Assembly (NCBI GenBank): GCA_963752745.1
Contig: CAVWAK010000035.1
Coordinates: forward strand, 13,174-77,173
Source of the DNA: Thiogranum sp963752745
Lineage (GTDB): Bacteria; Pseudomonadota; Gammaproteobacteria; DSM-19610
Direction: 5' to 3'
Length of the DNA stretch: 64,000 nucleotides
Below are positions 1-7,455 of the stretch, in pieces. The notes beneath the pieces were generated by a model, which was given only the letters and a program-made list of their open reading frames with translations, made no database searches and was not told where the DNA came from. Both the position numbers and the translations under genes were made by a program. Numbering within the stretch: the stretch's first letter is position 1; each line of letters begins with the position of its first letter.

Positions 1-1283
1 CGTGTTTTTCATCCAGGTAATTCTTGGTCTCGACTATGGCTGGCACAGCACGCGATACATCCGTTCCAAAGAACTCCATGCACACTGTCCGGGTGTGCTG
101 TGGCATACGGTGAACAACAAACACAGCGGAGGTTATCAGGCCATCACAACCTTCTTTCTGTATGCCCGGCAGGCCACCAAGAAACTTGTCCGTTACATCC
201 TTACCCAGGCCCTCCTTGCGCATACTGGCACCGGGCATGCGCAAAACTTCTGTCTCACCGTAGGGCGTCACCCCGTCGCGCGCATAGCGCTGCACACTGA
301 ACTTTACCTCGGCCTGCTCATGAATTTTTCCCAGGTTGTGATTCAGGCGCACGGTTTCCAGCCAATCGCCGTCAGGCGTAACCATGCGCCAGGACACCAG
401 GTTATCCAGTGCGGTACCCCACAGCACGGCTTTCTTGCCACCGGCATTCATGGCGACGTTACCGCCAATGGTGGATGCATCCTGTGAAGTCGGATCAACT
501 GCAAAGACGTATCCGGCCGCCTCGGCACGCTCGGATACACGCCGCGTCACCACACCGGCTTCGGCACGCACAGTCGCTACTGTATGCTCAACGCCATCCA
601 GCGTTTGCATAACCACTTCACCAAGTGCCTCGAGCTTTTCCGTATTGATCACCGCTGTATCGCCATGCAGCGGCACAGCACCACCGGTGTAACCTGTACC
701 ACCGCCGCGCGGTATAATAGTCAGACCAAGATCAATACAAGCGCGCACAATATCGGCAACTTCCTGCTCGGTATCCGGACTGATTACCACGAAGGGCAAT
801 TCAACACGCCAGTCAGTCGCATCGGTCGCGTGCGAGACGCGCGCCAGACCGCCAAAATCTATATTGTCATTGCGCGTAATCCGCGCCATGCGACGACGAA
901 TACGCGCACGCAGCTCTCTGGACTCTGGAAACCAGCCTGCAAAAGCACTGACGGCATCGCGCGCCCGGTCGACCAGGCGCAGTGCAGTCGTCATTGCCAT
1001 TTGCGCGCGCCACAATCTGATCGAGCCGGTGGTGCAACGCATGCGTCAAAGATTCAAAACGCTTGCGATTTTCCAGCAAGTCATCCTGGATATAGGGGTT
1101 ACGGGTAACCACCCACAAATCGCCGAGCACTTCGAACAGCATACGTGCCGAACGACCGGTACGGCGCTCGGCACGCAAGCCCTCTATCACCTGCCACATC
1201 TCTTCGCCGAGAAACCGCAGCACGATTTCACGATCGGAAAAAGACGTGTAGTTATAGGGTATTTCGCGAATTCGATGCGGCAT
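1..1283 (-). CDS. FAD-linked oxidase with DUF3683 N-terminus, 3' truncated by window edge, one frameshift
   Basis: The N-terminus (MPHRIREIPYNYTSFSDREI) is typical of the large DUF3683-containing FAD/FMN oxidases related to D-lactate and glycolate dehydrogenases. After about 95 residues the frame closes, but the next frame continues without a stop to the window edge. It carries the FAD-binding type 4 (PCMH) features IIPRGGGTGYTGGAVPLHGD, DPTSQDASTIGGNVAMNAGG and LVSWRMVTPDG. Removing one base near 997-998, inside AATGGC, restores a continuous reading (VARAN then AMTTALRLVDRARDAV). The rest of the gene, normally over 1000 residues with a C-terminal Fe-S part, lies outside the window. The frameshift could be a sequence error, as in fusA, or a real mutation. 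The substrate is not predictable; a membrane-associated 2-hydroxyacid oxidase is the family expectation. No clear Shine-Dalgarno precedes the start. Confidence 0.8.
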
Positions 1284-1407
1284 GAGGTGTGCGCAGTGTG
1301 CTGGAGAACAGGACCGCTATTGTAGCAGTTTTTAGGGCACGCCTGATTAATCCATGCGTGCGCCAGGAACATGCTCGATCGCACCCAGGTAATCCCGGGG
1401 CAACGAG

Positions 1408-2409
1408 TCAGTAATCTTCGAGGTAGGGTACCGTTAGCCGGTAAGGCGCATGCAGATCATAGATGTGCACTGAACCGTCGTCCGATGAACTCGCAACATA
1501 ACGCCCGTTCGGGCTAAACCGTGCTCGCTGACCACACAGCGCATGCGTCTGCAGCCTGCGCTCCACCTGCAGGCTGGATGCATCGTAGAGTAACAACTGT
1601 GAATCCGTATCACGCCCAAGACTGACCCAGCGGGCGCCGTCAGGACTGATATCCACGGAATTGACTTTACCCAGGTGCTCTGTTGCCTGTTCCTCCAGGC
1701 GATCGGTATCCAGTTGCCACACCAGCAACCTGAACCAGCCACCCGCAAGTAATAGCTTGTCATCCGGCGAAAATACCAGGTCGCGCGCCTTGCGACTCGG
1801 TCTCTTCAGTTCGACACGCTGCTTCAAGTCAGCGTCGAGCAGAAACACATGACCGGTGGCCGATGACACTGCCACGCGCTCGCCTGAATGACTGATGGCT
1901 ACCGAAAGGGGTGATTCAAATGGATACTGCGCCGTCAGTTCGAGCGCCGGCAGACTGACTTTATTTATACCACTGGCATTGATAACCAGCAGCCAGGCCC
2001 GATCGGGCGCAATCACCATATCACTGGCAGCGGAAAACTGCGCGCCAGCCACCTGTTGGCGTGCATTAATATCATTGACCACAAGCAAACCACTGCTATC
2101 GACACTGACCACTTGCTGCTCATCCAGCCAGCCCAACCCTGTCACCGGTTGCTTGTGCGCATCCAGCCCATACAGTTCATCGCCATCCTCAACCGACCAT
2201 ATTTTTATCTTGCCACGATAACCACCACTGGCAATGCGCTGGCTGCCGGGGTCAAAAGCAATACGCCAGGCACCTGATTCATGGACCCGGGCAAGATCAA
2301 CGTTCGGTGCCTGGGTCGCCATGGGTGCACATGCGGACAGCAACACGCCAAAAAATGCCGCAAAAAAAACGGGGCCCGAAGGCCCCGTTCTGACTTCCGT
2401 TCGACTCAC
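1408..2409 (-). CDS. WD40-repeat lipoprotein
   Basis: This is a protein of up to 333 residues with an N-terminal hydrophobic stretch ending in the lipobox LSAC (Cys27), so it is probably a lipid-anchored envelope protein. The rest is a set of WD40-like blades, for example IAFDPGSQRIASGGYRGKIK with IWSVEDGD, VFSPDDKLLLAGGW, VDISPDGARWVSLGRDT and FSPNGRYVASSSDDGSVHIY. This suggests a single beta-propeller acting as a scaffold; no catalytic motif is visible. The start is uncertain. The GTG used here lies 5 nt after the porin stop, and its first codons run through the porin terminator hairpin, encoding GPSGPVFF. No better in-frame start keeps the whole signal peptide. The partner is unknown, and expression could depend on read-through from the porin promoter. 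Confidence 0.7.
   Translation of the reverse strand: MSRTEVRTGPSGPVFFAAFFGVLLSACAPMATQAPNVDLARVHESGAWRIAFDPGSQRIASGGYRGKIKIWSVEDGDELYGLDAHKQPVTGLGWLDEQQVVSVDSSGLLVVNDINARQQVAGAQFSAASDMVIAPDRAWLLVINASGINKVSLPALELTAQYPFESPLSVAISHSGERVAVSSATGHVFLLDADLKQRVELKRPSRKARDLVFSPDDKLLLAGGWFRLLVWQLDTDRLEEQATEHLGKVNSVDISPDGARWVSLGRDTDSQLLLYDASSLQVERRLQTHALCGQRARFSPNGRYVASSSDDGSVHIYDLHAPYRLTVPYLEDY
2362..2388 (-). terminator. Intrinsic terminator of the porin gene
   Basis: On the minus strand a GC stem ACGGGGCC with loop TTC and arm GGGCCCCGT is followed by eight T. It lies about 27 nt after the porin stop codon and inside the first codons of the downstream lipoprotein gene. Confidence 0.85.
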
Positions 2410-2414
2410 GTCGA

Positions 2415-3534
2415 TTAGAAGGAGTGACGCATACCCAGGGAGAAGATGTCGTCTTCGCCCTTGTCGTCATAGTCGACGTTGCCGTAACCGGCAAACACAG
2501 GGTGCGCTTGCTGAACTTGTGGTACGCAGCAATACGCCATGCATCGTACTCTTCCAGGTCGTCACGGCGGTATTCGGACCGATCACCGTCCACACCATCG
2601 GAGTCGACTGCCGTGACCGTAGTCAGCACCGATCAGGTTGTTGCCGATGGTGTAGGTAGCGCCAACGCTCTAGATGTCTGCACCATCATCATTGGAAAAA
2701 CCATCGCGGCCATTGACAGTATCGCCGATACCGTTGTTAGCGCTGACCGCTGATCAGGCCCATGTCCATTTCGTAAATACCGTGGAACGAGAACGCATTC
2801 CAGGTGTACTTGGCCAGGAACTGGGCAGCAGCTGCATCTTCGTCACGCTGAGTGTCGATATAGGATGCTGCGGCGTAGATATTGCCACCCTTGTACTGGA
2901 TGCCCAGGCTGTAGGGGTCGTCATCTTCACAGTCTTCGACAGCATTACAGGTGAGGGGCAAGGCCTTCATCCTGCTTGTCGCTATCAAACTGGTAGGTAG
3001 CAGTAGCGCTGAAACCACTCCAGGAGGGCGAGTCATAACGCACGATGTTGGTACCACGACCCTGACCTTCTTCACCCTTGCCGGAGTGCAGGTTGGACTG
3101 CAGACCAGAGCACGTGACTGCAGGTTGGTGCGGTAGAACGCGTCGATCTTGCTGCCCGGTGATTTGTAGGCTGTGGAGGTCGTACCAAAGGTCAGCTTAC
3201 CAAAGCGTTCCATCTTGATACCAAGTACTGGTCACGGCCACTCAGGCTGCCGCCTTCTGTAACATCCGACTGGTATTCCATTTTGAAGAAAGCGGACATA
3301 CCGTTGCCCAGATCTTCAGAACCCTTGACGCCAATCGATGACGTGTTGGAATTCAGGTTGATGTCGTCTGAAAATCCAGCAGCGGTACCGTTTAAGTCAC
3401 CGGTGCTGACGTCAGAATCGACGGCATCCATTTCCACAGTCATCTTACCGTAGAGTTTAACGTCTGCGCTGGCCAGGCCCATTCCGCCTGCCAGTCACCA
3501 GACCCATTGCAGTAGCAATCAGTTTTTTGTTCAT
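2415..3534 (-). pseudogene. General bacterial porin (OmpC-like, Gram-negative porin family), multiply frameshifted
   Basis: A trimeric outer-membrane porin is recognisable but not readable in one frame. The start MNKKLIATAMGL has a strong GAGGAG ribosome site. The signal peptide resumes in another frame as MGLASADVKLYGKM, followed by SSIGVKGSEDLGNGMSAFFK and GGSLSGRDQYLV. A third frame gives FGKLTFGTTSTAYKS, another LQSNLHSGKGEEGQGRGTNI and YDSPSWSGFSATATYQFDSD, then IYAAASYIDTQRDEDAAAA and TYTIGNNLIGADYGHGS. The C-terminus is IFSLGMRHSF with the terminal Phe needed for outer-membrane insertion. At least six frame changes and one in-frame TAG occur within 1.1 kb. Start, RBS, terminator and C-terminus are all intact, which fits either a very recent pseudogene or a chimeric assembly of strain variants. 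Intact, it would be a diffusion channel of about 370 residues. Confidence 0.85.
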
Positions 3535-3876
3535 GAGAGAACTCCTCGTTTACTTGAGCTTAACTTAGCACAGGATAGTCATTACGAGTTCGAAGCTTAG
3601 CGTAGACTCTGACAGTAATGCAACAAGTTTTTTCAAAAAAACCACAATACATGTTTTATGTATCTTTATTGCAACACAAGAGAGAAAAATAGCGCCAAAT
3701 CCTTGTCGAGACTCGTAGTTAATCAAAACCCATGTCGCATTGCGACGTCAGCTTTTTGACGACAGAAATACAGGAAACTTTAGTTTTGTGACCAAAAATA
3801 CAACAAATATTGAATGTTATTTAGAAGAGGAAGACGCGTCAGGATGGGAAATATTCCACCACTGAAAGAGGCCCAA
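3535..3876. other. Upstream region of the porin gene, no gene seen
   Basis: This 342-bp AT-rich stretch has no credible coding region. On the minus strand TTGCAA, 17 nt, TGTATT (about 3646-3674) is a possible but weak sigma-70 promoter about 110 nt upstream of the porin start. A small palindrome GTCGCATTGCGAC lies near 3735-3747. A long 5' untranslated leader would be usual for a porin under small-RNA or two-component control, but no binding site is recognised with confidence. Confidence 0.35.
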
Positions 3877-3900
3877 CAAAAAGCCCCGCTATGCGGGGCT
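3877..3900 (-). terminator. Intrinsic terminator at the end of the rplM-rpsI-tRNA unit
   Basis: On the minus strand the stem AGCCCCG, loop CATAG and arm CGGGGCT are followed by TTTTTG. It is the last of three terminator-like hairpins after the tRNA gene. Confidence 0.8.
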
Positions 3901-3904
3901 CCTT

Positions 3905-4117
3905 CATAAAACCAAAACCCGCCTGTGGCGGGTTCCGGTTTTATTGGCTGGCGGACAAGGATTATTCGCCGCTTCGCGACTCACCCCTGCGGGGCCGGCT
4001 GCGCCGTTCAAGTTCGCTACGCTCACTTGTCGAACCTGAGGTTCTCATCCCTGTCCACCATAAAACCAAAACCCGCCTGTGGCGGGTTCCGGTTTTATTG
4101 GCTGGCGGACAAGGATT
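3905..4117 (-). repeat. 59-bp direct repeat containing the tRNA-Gln 3' end (rtT-like)
   Basis: Positions 3905-3963 and 4059-4117 are identical over 59 bp, offset by 154 bp. Each copy holds the last 19 nt of the tRNA, including CCA, plus the terminator-like hairpin behind it. The 95 bp between them fold into several small hairpins on the minus strand (GAACC/GGTTC, CCCC/GGGG and others). The layout resembles the rtT repeats behind tyrT in Escherichia coli, where each unit also carries about 19 nt of the tRNA 3' end. It could also be the scar of a site-specific integration event, but no integrase is present. Confidence 0.85.
4062..4098 (-). terminator. Terminator-like palindrome behind tRNA-Gln, duplicated at 3908-3944
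   Basis: The core stem AACCCGCC, loop ACA and arm GGCGGGTT is flanked by complementary AAAACC and GGTTTT arms. On the minus strand it is followed by the U-rich TTTGGTTTTAT, giving an intrinsic terminator right after the tRNA CCA end. The second copy belongs to the 59-bp repeat. Confidence 0.65.
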
Positions 4118-4172
4118 CGAACCTTGATTAGAGGCGTCAGAGGCCTCTGTCCTGCCGTTAGACGATCCGCCA
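4099..4172 (-). tRNA. tRNA-Gln (anticodon CTG)
   Basis: This 74-nt cloverleaf has acceptor arms TGGCGGA and TCCGCCA, G73 and an encoded CCA. The anticodon stem is GAGGC/GCCTC with loop CTCTGAC, so the anticodon is CUG, reading CAG. The T arm contains GGTTCGAATCC. The weak U1-A72 pair and G73 are identity elements of glutamine tRNA, which supports the call. It begins 15 nt after the rpsI stop and is probably co-transcribed with rplM-rpsI. Confidence 0.93.
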
Positions 4173-4187
4173 AATTCAGGGGTGCTA

Positions 4188-4577
4188 TTAACGCTTGCTG
4201 AACTGTGGAGCGCGGCGGGCCTTGTGCAGACCGACTTTCTTGCGCTCGACCTCGCGGGAGTCACGTGTCACGAAACCGGCCTTGCGCAGCGGGCTGCGCA
4301 GCTCGCCATCGTAACTGATCACAGCGCGAGTAATGCCGTGGCGAATGGCACCCGCCTGGCCGGTGGTACCGCCGCCCTTTACCGTGCAGTTAACATCGAA
4401 CTGCTCGTGCATATCCACTTTTTCCAACGCCTGGCGGACAATCATGCGCGCCGTCTGACGACCAAAGTACTGATCCAGCGGCCGGCTGTTAACGGTGATC
4501 TCACCGCTGCCCTTTTTCAGGAAAACGCGTGCCGAGGAACTCTTGCGGCGACCGGTTGCGTAATAGGTATCACTCAT
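4188..4577 (-). CDS. rpsI: 30S ribosomal protein S9
   Basis: This 129-residue protein matches S9 throughout: an N-terminal YYATGRRKSSSARVFLKKG block, GGGTTGQAGAIRHGITRA in the middle and the C-terminal tail ending APQFSKR. In the family that tail reaches the P-site tRNA. The length is about that of the E. coli protein (130). It lies 15 nt downstream of rplM, the usual L13-S9 pair, and 15 nt upstream of tRNA-Gln, so the three are probably one transcript. Nothing is unusual in the sequence. Confidence 0.98.
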   Translation of the reverse strand: MSDTYYATGRRKSSSARVFLKKGSGEITVNSRPLDQYFGRQTARMIVRQALEKVDMHEQFDVNCTVKGGGTTGQAGAIRHGITRAVISYDGELRSPLRKAGFVTRDSREVERKKVGLHKARRAPQFSKR

Positions 4578-4592
4578 AATTCAAATCTCTGC

Positions 4593-5021
4593 TTAGATTT
4601 CCAGCGCTTTAGGCTGCTGGGCGGCGTGCTGATGATCGGGACCCGCATAGATCTTCAGTTTGCGGTACATGGCGCGACCCAGCGGGTTTTTCGGCAACAT
4701 GCCCTTCACAGCAAGCTCCAGCACCCTGCCAGGGGCCTTGGCCTGCATCTTTTCGAAGCTGATCGACTTCAGGTTGCCGATGTAACCGGTGTGATGATGG
4801 TACATCTTGTCGGTGGCCTTGCGGCCCGTGACGCGAATCTTGTCGGCATTGACTACGACAATATAGTCACCGGTATCCACGTGCGGCGTGTACACAGGCT
4901 TATGCTTGCCACGCAGGCGCATCGCGATTTCGCTGGCCAGCCGGCCCAGGGTTTTGTCCGCGGCGTCGACAACAAACCAGTCGCGCCGGACTTCATGCGC
5001 TTTGGCACTGAAGGTTTTCAT
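4593..5021 (-). CDS. rplM: 50S ribosomal protein L13
   Basis: This 142-residue protein has the full L13 family length. Characteristic segments are DKTLGRLASEIAMRLRGKHK, YTPHVDTGDYIVVVNADKI, TGRKATDKMYHHHTGYIG and the MLPKNPLGRAMYRKLKIYAG block. L13 is an early-assembling protein of the large subunit. The start ATG has GGAG 12 nt before it, and a small palindrome CCGAATTTTCGG overlaps this ribosome site, which could serve in autogenous control. A strong promoter lies just upstream. It is the first gene of the rplM-rpsI-tRNA-Gln unit. Confidence 0.98.
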   Translation of the reverse strand: MKTFSAKAHEVRRDWFVVDAADKTLGRLASEIAMRLRGKHKPVYTPHVDTGDYIVVVNADKIRVTGRKATDKMYHHHTGYIGNLKSISFEKMQAKAPGRVLELAVKGMLPKNPLGRAMYRKLKIYAGPDHQHAAQQPKALEI

Positions 5022-5065
5022 TGGATTCTGCTCCGAAAATTCGGTCGTTCTACAAAAGAGCGGGA

Positions 5066-5094
5066 ATAATACAGAAGCCCCCGGCGGGTTTCAA
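5066..5094 (-). promoter_or_regulatory. Sigma-70 promoter of rplM-rpsI
   Basis: TTGAAA at 5089-5094 and TATTAT at 5066-5071, minus strand, are separated by exactly 17 nt; each box has five of six consensus bases. Transcription would start near 5059 and give a leader of about 38 nt. The promoter lies downstream of the terminator at 5109-5139, so rplM does not need transcription from further upstream. Confidence 0.75.
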
Positions 5095-5108
5095 CGTATT
5101 CATTGGAC

Positions 5109-5139
5109 AAAAAAAAGCGCGACTGGAGGAGCCGCGCTT
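5109..5139 (-). terminator. Intrinsic terminator upstream of rplM
   Basis: On the minus strand the stem AAGCGCG and CGCGCTT encloses an 11-nt loop GCTCCTCCAGT and is followed by eight T. It may end the short transcript started at the 5214-5242 promoter, or act as an attenuator before rplM. Confidence 0.8.
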
Positions 5140-5207
5140 CAAAAACCACCAAAGGAGGATTGGAGGAATCTAACCGGCCAGTTAATTGGGGGCTGACCGA
5201 TAAGACA
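5109..5207 (-). ncRNA. Candidate small RNA or attenuated leader, about 100 nt, with CCUCC motifs
   Basis: A strong promoter (5214-5242) and an intrinsic terminator (5109-5139) in the same direction enclose about 100 nt without a convincing reading frame. The predicted RNA contains TTCCTCCAATCCTCC in its middle and CTCCTCC in the terminator loop. All of these are complementary to Shine-Dalgarno sequences. CU-rich loops of this kind are known from small RNAs of alphaproteobacteria. No sequence family is recognised here, and a simple attenuator of rplM is the main alternative. Confidence 0.45.
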
Positions 5208-5213
5208 ATTAGA

Positions 5214-5242
5214 ATTTTATAATATTCTTTCCCAATTGTCAA
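5214..5242 (-). promoter_or_regulatory. Strong sigma-70 promoter upstream of the rplM leader
   Basis: A perfect TTGACA at 5237-5242 and TAAAAT at 5214-5219, minus strand, are 17 nt apart. Predicted start near 5207. The next element downstream is a terminator, not a gene. Confidence 0.75.
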
Positions 5243-5369
5243 GCATTCCCCGAAAAAAATTAACCAGACCGGCATTCGAGTCATGCCGCGGACTCTGAGG
5301 GCGATGCTACCTATTGATATATATGCTTTTTTAAAAACTCGCAAGCTACCGCCCTGGGCTAACCGGTAT

Positions 5370-5678
5370 TCATATCTTCAACCGCTCGACAACCCGGCCG
5401 TTTACCAGATGTTCGTCAATAATTTCGTCGATATCCTGCTGATCGACGTAGCTGTACCAGACCTCGTCCGGGTAAATCACCAGTACAGGCCCCTCGTTGC
5501 AACGATCAAGGCACCCCGCCGTGTTGATACGCACTCGATCAGCACCGGCAATACCCAGCTCCTTGGTGCGCTTCTTGGCGTAGTCACGCAAGTCCCGGGC
5601 GTTGAAGCGCTGACAACAGGCGCTGCCGTCGGCACGCAGGTTGGTACAGAAAAAGACATGGTACTGGTAATAAGACAT
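5370..5678 (-). CDS. Thioredoxin-like [2Fe-2S] ferredoxin-domain protein
   Basis: This 102-residue protein belongs to the thioredoxin-fold (2Fe-2S) ferredoxin family. It has VFFCTN at the start (Cys11), a CC pair at 21-22, then INTAGCLDRC (Cys56, Cys60), followed by GPVLVIYPDEVWYSYV, which is typical of these short proteins. The cysteine pattern suggests one [2Fe-2S] cluster. The start was set at the ATG giving MSYYQYHVFF, as in the family; an ATG three codons earlier (MMP) is possible, and the longer frame up to 5753 would overlap the divergent gene. It lies divergent to a GlcF-like protein and may be an electron carrier, but its partner is unknown. Confidence 0.82.
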   Translation of the reverse strand: MSYYQYHVFFCTNLRADGSACCQRFNARDLRDYAKKRTKELGIAGADRVRINTAGCLDRCNEGPVLVIYPDEVWYSYVDQQDIDEIIDEHLVNGRVVERLKI

Positions 5679-5770
5679 AGGCATCATCTCATCTCGCTGG
5701 CGGCACCATACACGACCGGGAAGTGTTCGAACAACATAGCTTGTCATCCACAACGCTCATCCAGTATTTC

Positions 5771-6994
5771 ATGACCATGAACGATTTATCTGCCACAGAA
5801 CGTTGCGTGAAATGCGGCCTTTGCCTGCCACATTGCCCAACCTTTACCCTCACCGGTAACGAGGCGGACTCCCCGCGCGGCCGCATCAGCCTGATGCAAT
5901 CGCTGCAGCAGACCGATACCGCCCTGTCGCCCGGTCTGTTCCAGCATCTCGACCAGTGTCTGCAGTGTCATGCCTGTGAAGCCATGTGTCCGTCCCAGGT
6001 CCCGTTCGAGGCACTGATGGATACCGCGCGCGCTCAACTTGAGCCCTATCGGCAACGGCGGATGATCGACCGACTGGCCGGCAACCTGGGCCTCCGGCTA
6101 GTAACTTCGCCAATCGCACAGCGGCTCTCTGCTGCCGCACTCAAGGGCATACAGACCCTGAGACTGGACCAACTCCTTGCAGCATTGCCAATAATACCCA
6201 GCCGCATCAAACGCGGACTACGCCTGATCCCGGACCGACAGCCCTCGCGGTTTAAACATTCGGCAACGGAAAAACGCTCTACCGCTGCACTGCAGCGGGT
6301 ACAACTCTTCACTGGCTGCACAGGCGACCTGTTTGACCGCACAACTCTCAACGCCACACAAAGGCTGCTGTACCGGCTCGGTTACGCAATCGATATTCCA
6401 ACCGCGCAAACCTGCTGCGGTGCATTGCACCAGCACAATGGCGAACCGGGCAAAGCCGCCCAACTGGCACAAACAAACATTGCCGCTTTCCCGGGCCCGG
6501 GGCCGGTAGTCACGATTGCCAGTGGTTGCCAGGCGAGGCTGAAAAGTTATGCGAGCCACCACCCTGAGGGCGCAGACTTCAGTGACCGCGTTACCGACAT
6601 ACTGAGCTTTCTACTGGCTCGCGGTAACACCGGTCTTGAATTCAAGTCTGTGAACATCACGCTGGCACTACACATTCCCTGCACGCAGCGTAATGCGCTT
6701 CAACAAGCCGGAGTCGCTGCACAAGTACTGGCGTGGATCCCTGGCCTGAAAATTATCACCCTCAACCCGAATGGTGGTTGCTGTGGGGCGGCAGGCAGCT
6801 ACATGCTAAGCCAGCCGCAGCTCTCGGAGCCACTGGGCCGGCAGCTGGCAGATGCCTTCATAGCCAGTGGCGCACAGCAGCTGGTCACCACCAACATCGG
6901 CTGCGCGCTGCAGCTACGCGCCGCCCTCAGGGAACAGCGTGCTGACGTGGAAGTATTGCATCCAGTCACCCTGCTAGAAGCCGCGCTTAAGTGA
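5771..6994 (+). CDS. GlcF-type Fe-S oxidoreductase subunit (glycolate oxidase iron-sulfur subunit family)
   Basis: The product of 407 residues begins with two 4Fe-4S ferredoxin motifs, CVKCGLCLPHCP and CLQCHACEAMCP. Two CCG (cysteine-rich) domains follow, with TCCGALHQHNGE near residue 215 and GGCCGAAGSYML near residue 340. This is the GlcF/LldE architecture, in which the protein carries electrons from an FAD subunit of a glycolate or lactate dehydrogenase to the membrane quinone pool. No GlcD or GlcE gene is adjacent; the nearest FAD oxidase is the fragment at the window start. The ATG at 5771 gives the expected start; upstream ATG at 5723 would run into the opposite gene. Assigning glycolate itself as substrate is inference, so no gene symbol is given. 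Confidence 0.85.
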   Translation: MTMNDLSATERCVKCGLCLPHCPTFTLTGNEADSPRGRISLMQSLQQTDTALSPGLFQHLDQCLQCHACEAMCPSQVPFEALMDTARAQLEPYRQRRMIDRLAGNLGLRLVTSPIAQRLSAAALKGIQTLRLDQLLAALPIIPSRIKRGLRLIPDRQPSRFKHSATEKRSTAALQRVQLFTGCTGDLFDRTTLNATQRLLYRLGYAIDIPTAQTCCGALHQHNGEPGKAAQLAQTNIAAFPGPGPVVTIASGCQARLKSYASHHPEGADFSDRVTDILSFLLARGNTGLEFKSVNITLALHIPCTQRNALQQAGVAAQVLAWIPGLKIITLNPNGGCCGAAGSYMLSQPQLSEPLGRQLADAFIASGAQQLVTTNIGCALQLRAALREQRADVEVLHPVTLLEAALK

Positions 6995-7008
6995 GACCAG
7001 ACCGGAAT

Positions 7009-7455
7009 TCATTTGCCCAATACGAAAGGTACCGCGAATACCACATGCCTGTCTGGCAGCTGAATATCAAACTCCGCAATCCAGTCCGTGCGGCCGGATA
7101 CACAGATCGGCAGTGTGACCTCACCCTGCCATGCTCCCTCCGCCGATTGCGTCAGCGCGTAGCGATTCAACCCCATTGCCATATCACGCATTGAAAAACT
7201 CACGGTAATAGCCGTTACATCTTGCATGCCTTCAGGCTGTATTACGACAGGGAAAGGCTGCAGGGCGCGCGGTTTTATCTCGAATAACACATCGATGAAC
7301 GCATCCACATCGCCAACTCGACACCCCGTCAGCACATCACAATCAGCCGCTGCAACTAACTGACTCACCGGCAACAGCTCAGGCTCTGGCTGCGGACTGC
7401 ATGCCGGCAACAACAAACCGGCCCACACCAAAATACTGTTCACACCGGCTTTCAT
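7009..7455 (-). CDS. Small lipoprotein of unknown function
   Basis: From the ATG at 7455 the product is 148 residues long with a clear lipoprotein signal (MKAGVNSILVWAGLLLPAC). The mature part has a CDVLTGCR segment and a beta-rich body containing VTAITVSFSMRDMAMGLNRY and AEGAWQGEVTLPICVSGRTD. I do not recognise a named family, although small proteins of this pattern occur behind mutT in related genomes as far as I recall. The start codon overlaps the stop of the mutT-thiE gene by one base (TAATG), which suggests translational coupling. A longer frame up to 7503 lacks a proper signal peptide. Confidence 0.65.
   Translation of the reverse strand: MKAGVNSILVWAGLLLPACSPQPEPELLPVSQLVAAADCDVLTGCRVGDVDAFIDVLFEIKPRALQPFPVVIQPEGMQDVTAITVSFSMRDMAMGLNRYALTQSAEGAWQGEVTLPICVSGRTDWIAEFDIQLPDRHVVFAVPFVLGK

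Noticed and set aside
3905..4117. Attachment sites of an integrated element at tRNA-Gln
   Set aside because: The repeats are only 154 bp apart and no integrase or cargo lies between them; a tRNA-tail repeat explains the data better.
3891..4264. Short open frames over the tRNA-Gln and its repeat on both strands
   Set aside because: They arise from the duplicated tRNA tail and hairpins and would be translated through a tRNA gene.
4182..5069. Long open frame (295 codons) on the plus strand across rpsI and rplM
   Set aside because: It is exactly antisense to two certain ribosomal protein genes and its translation shows no family features.
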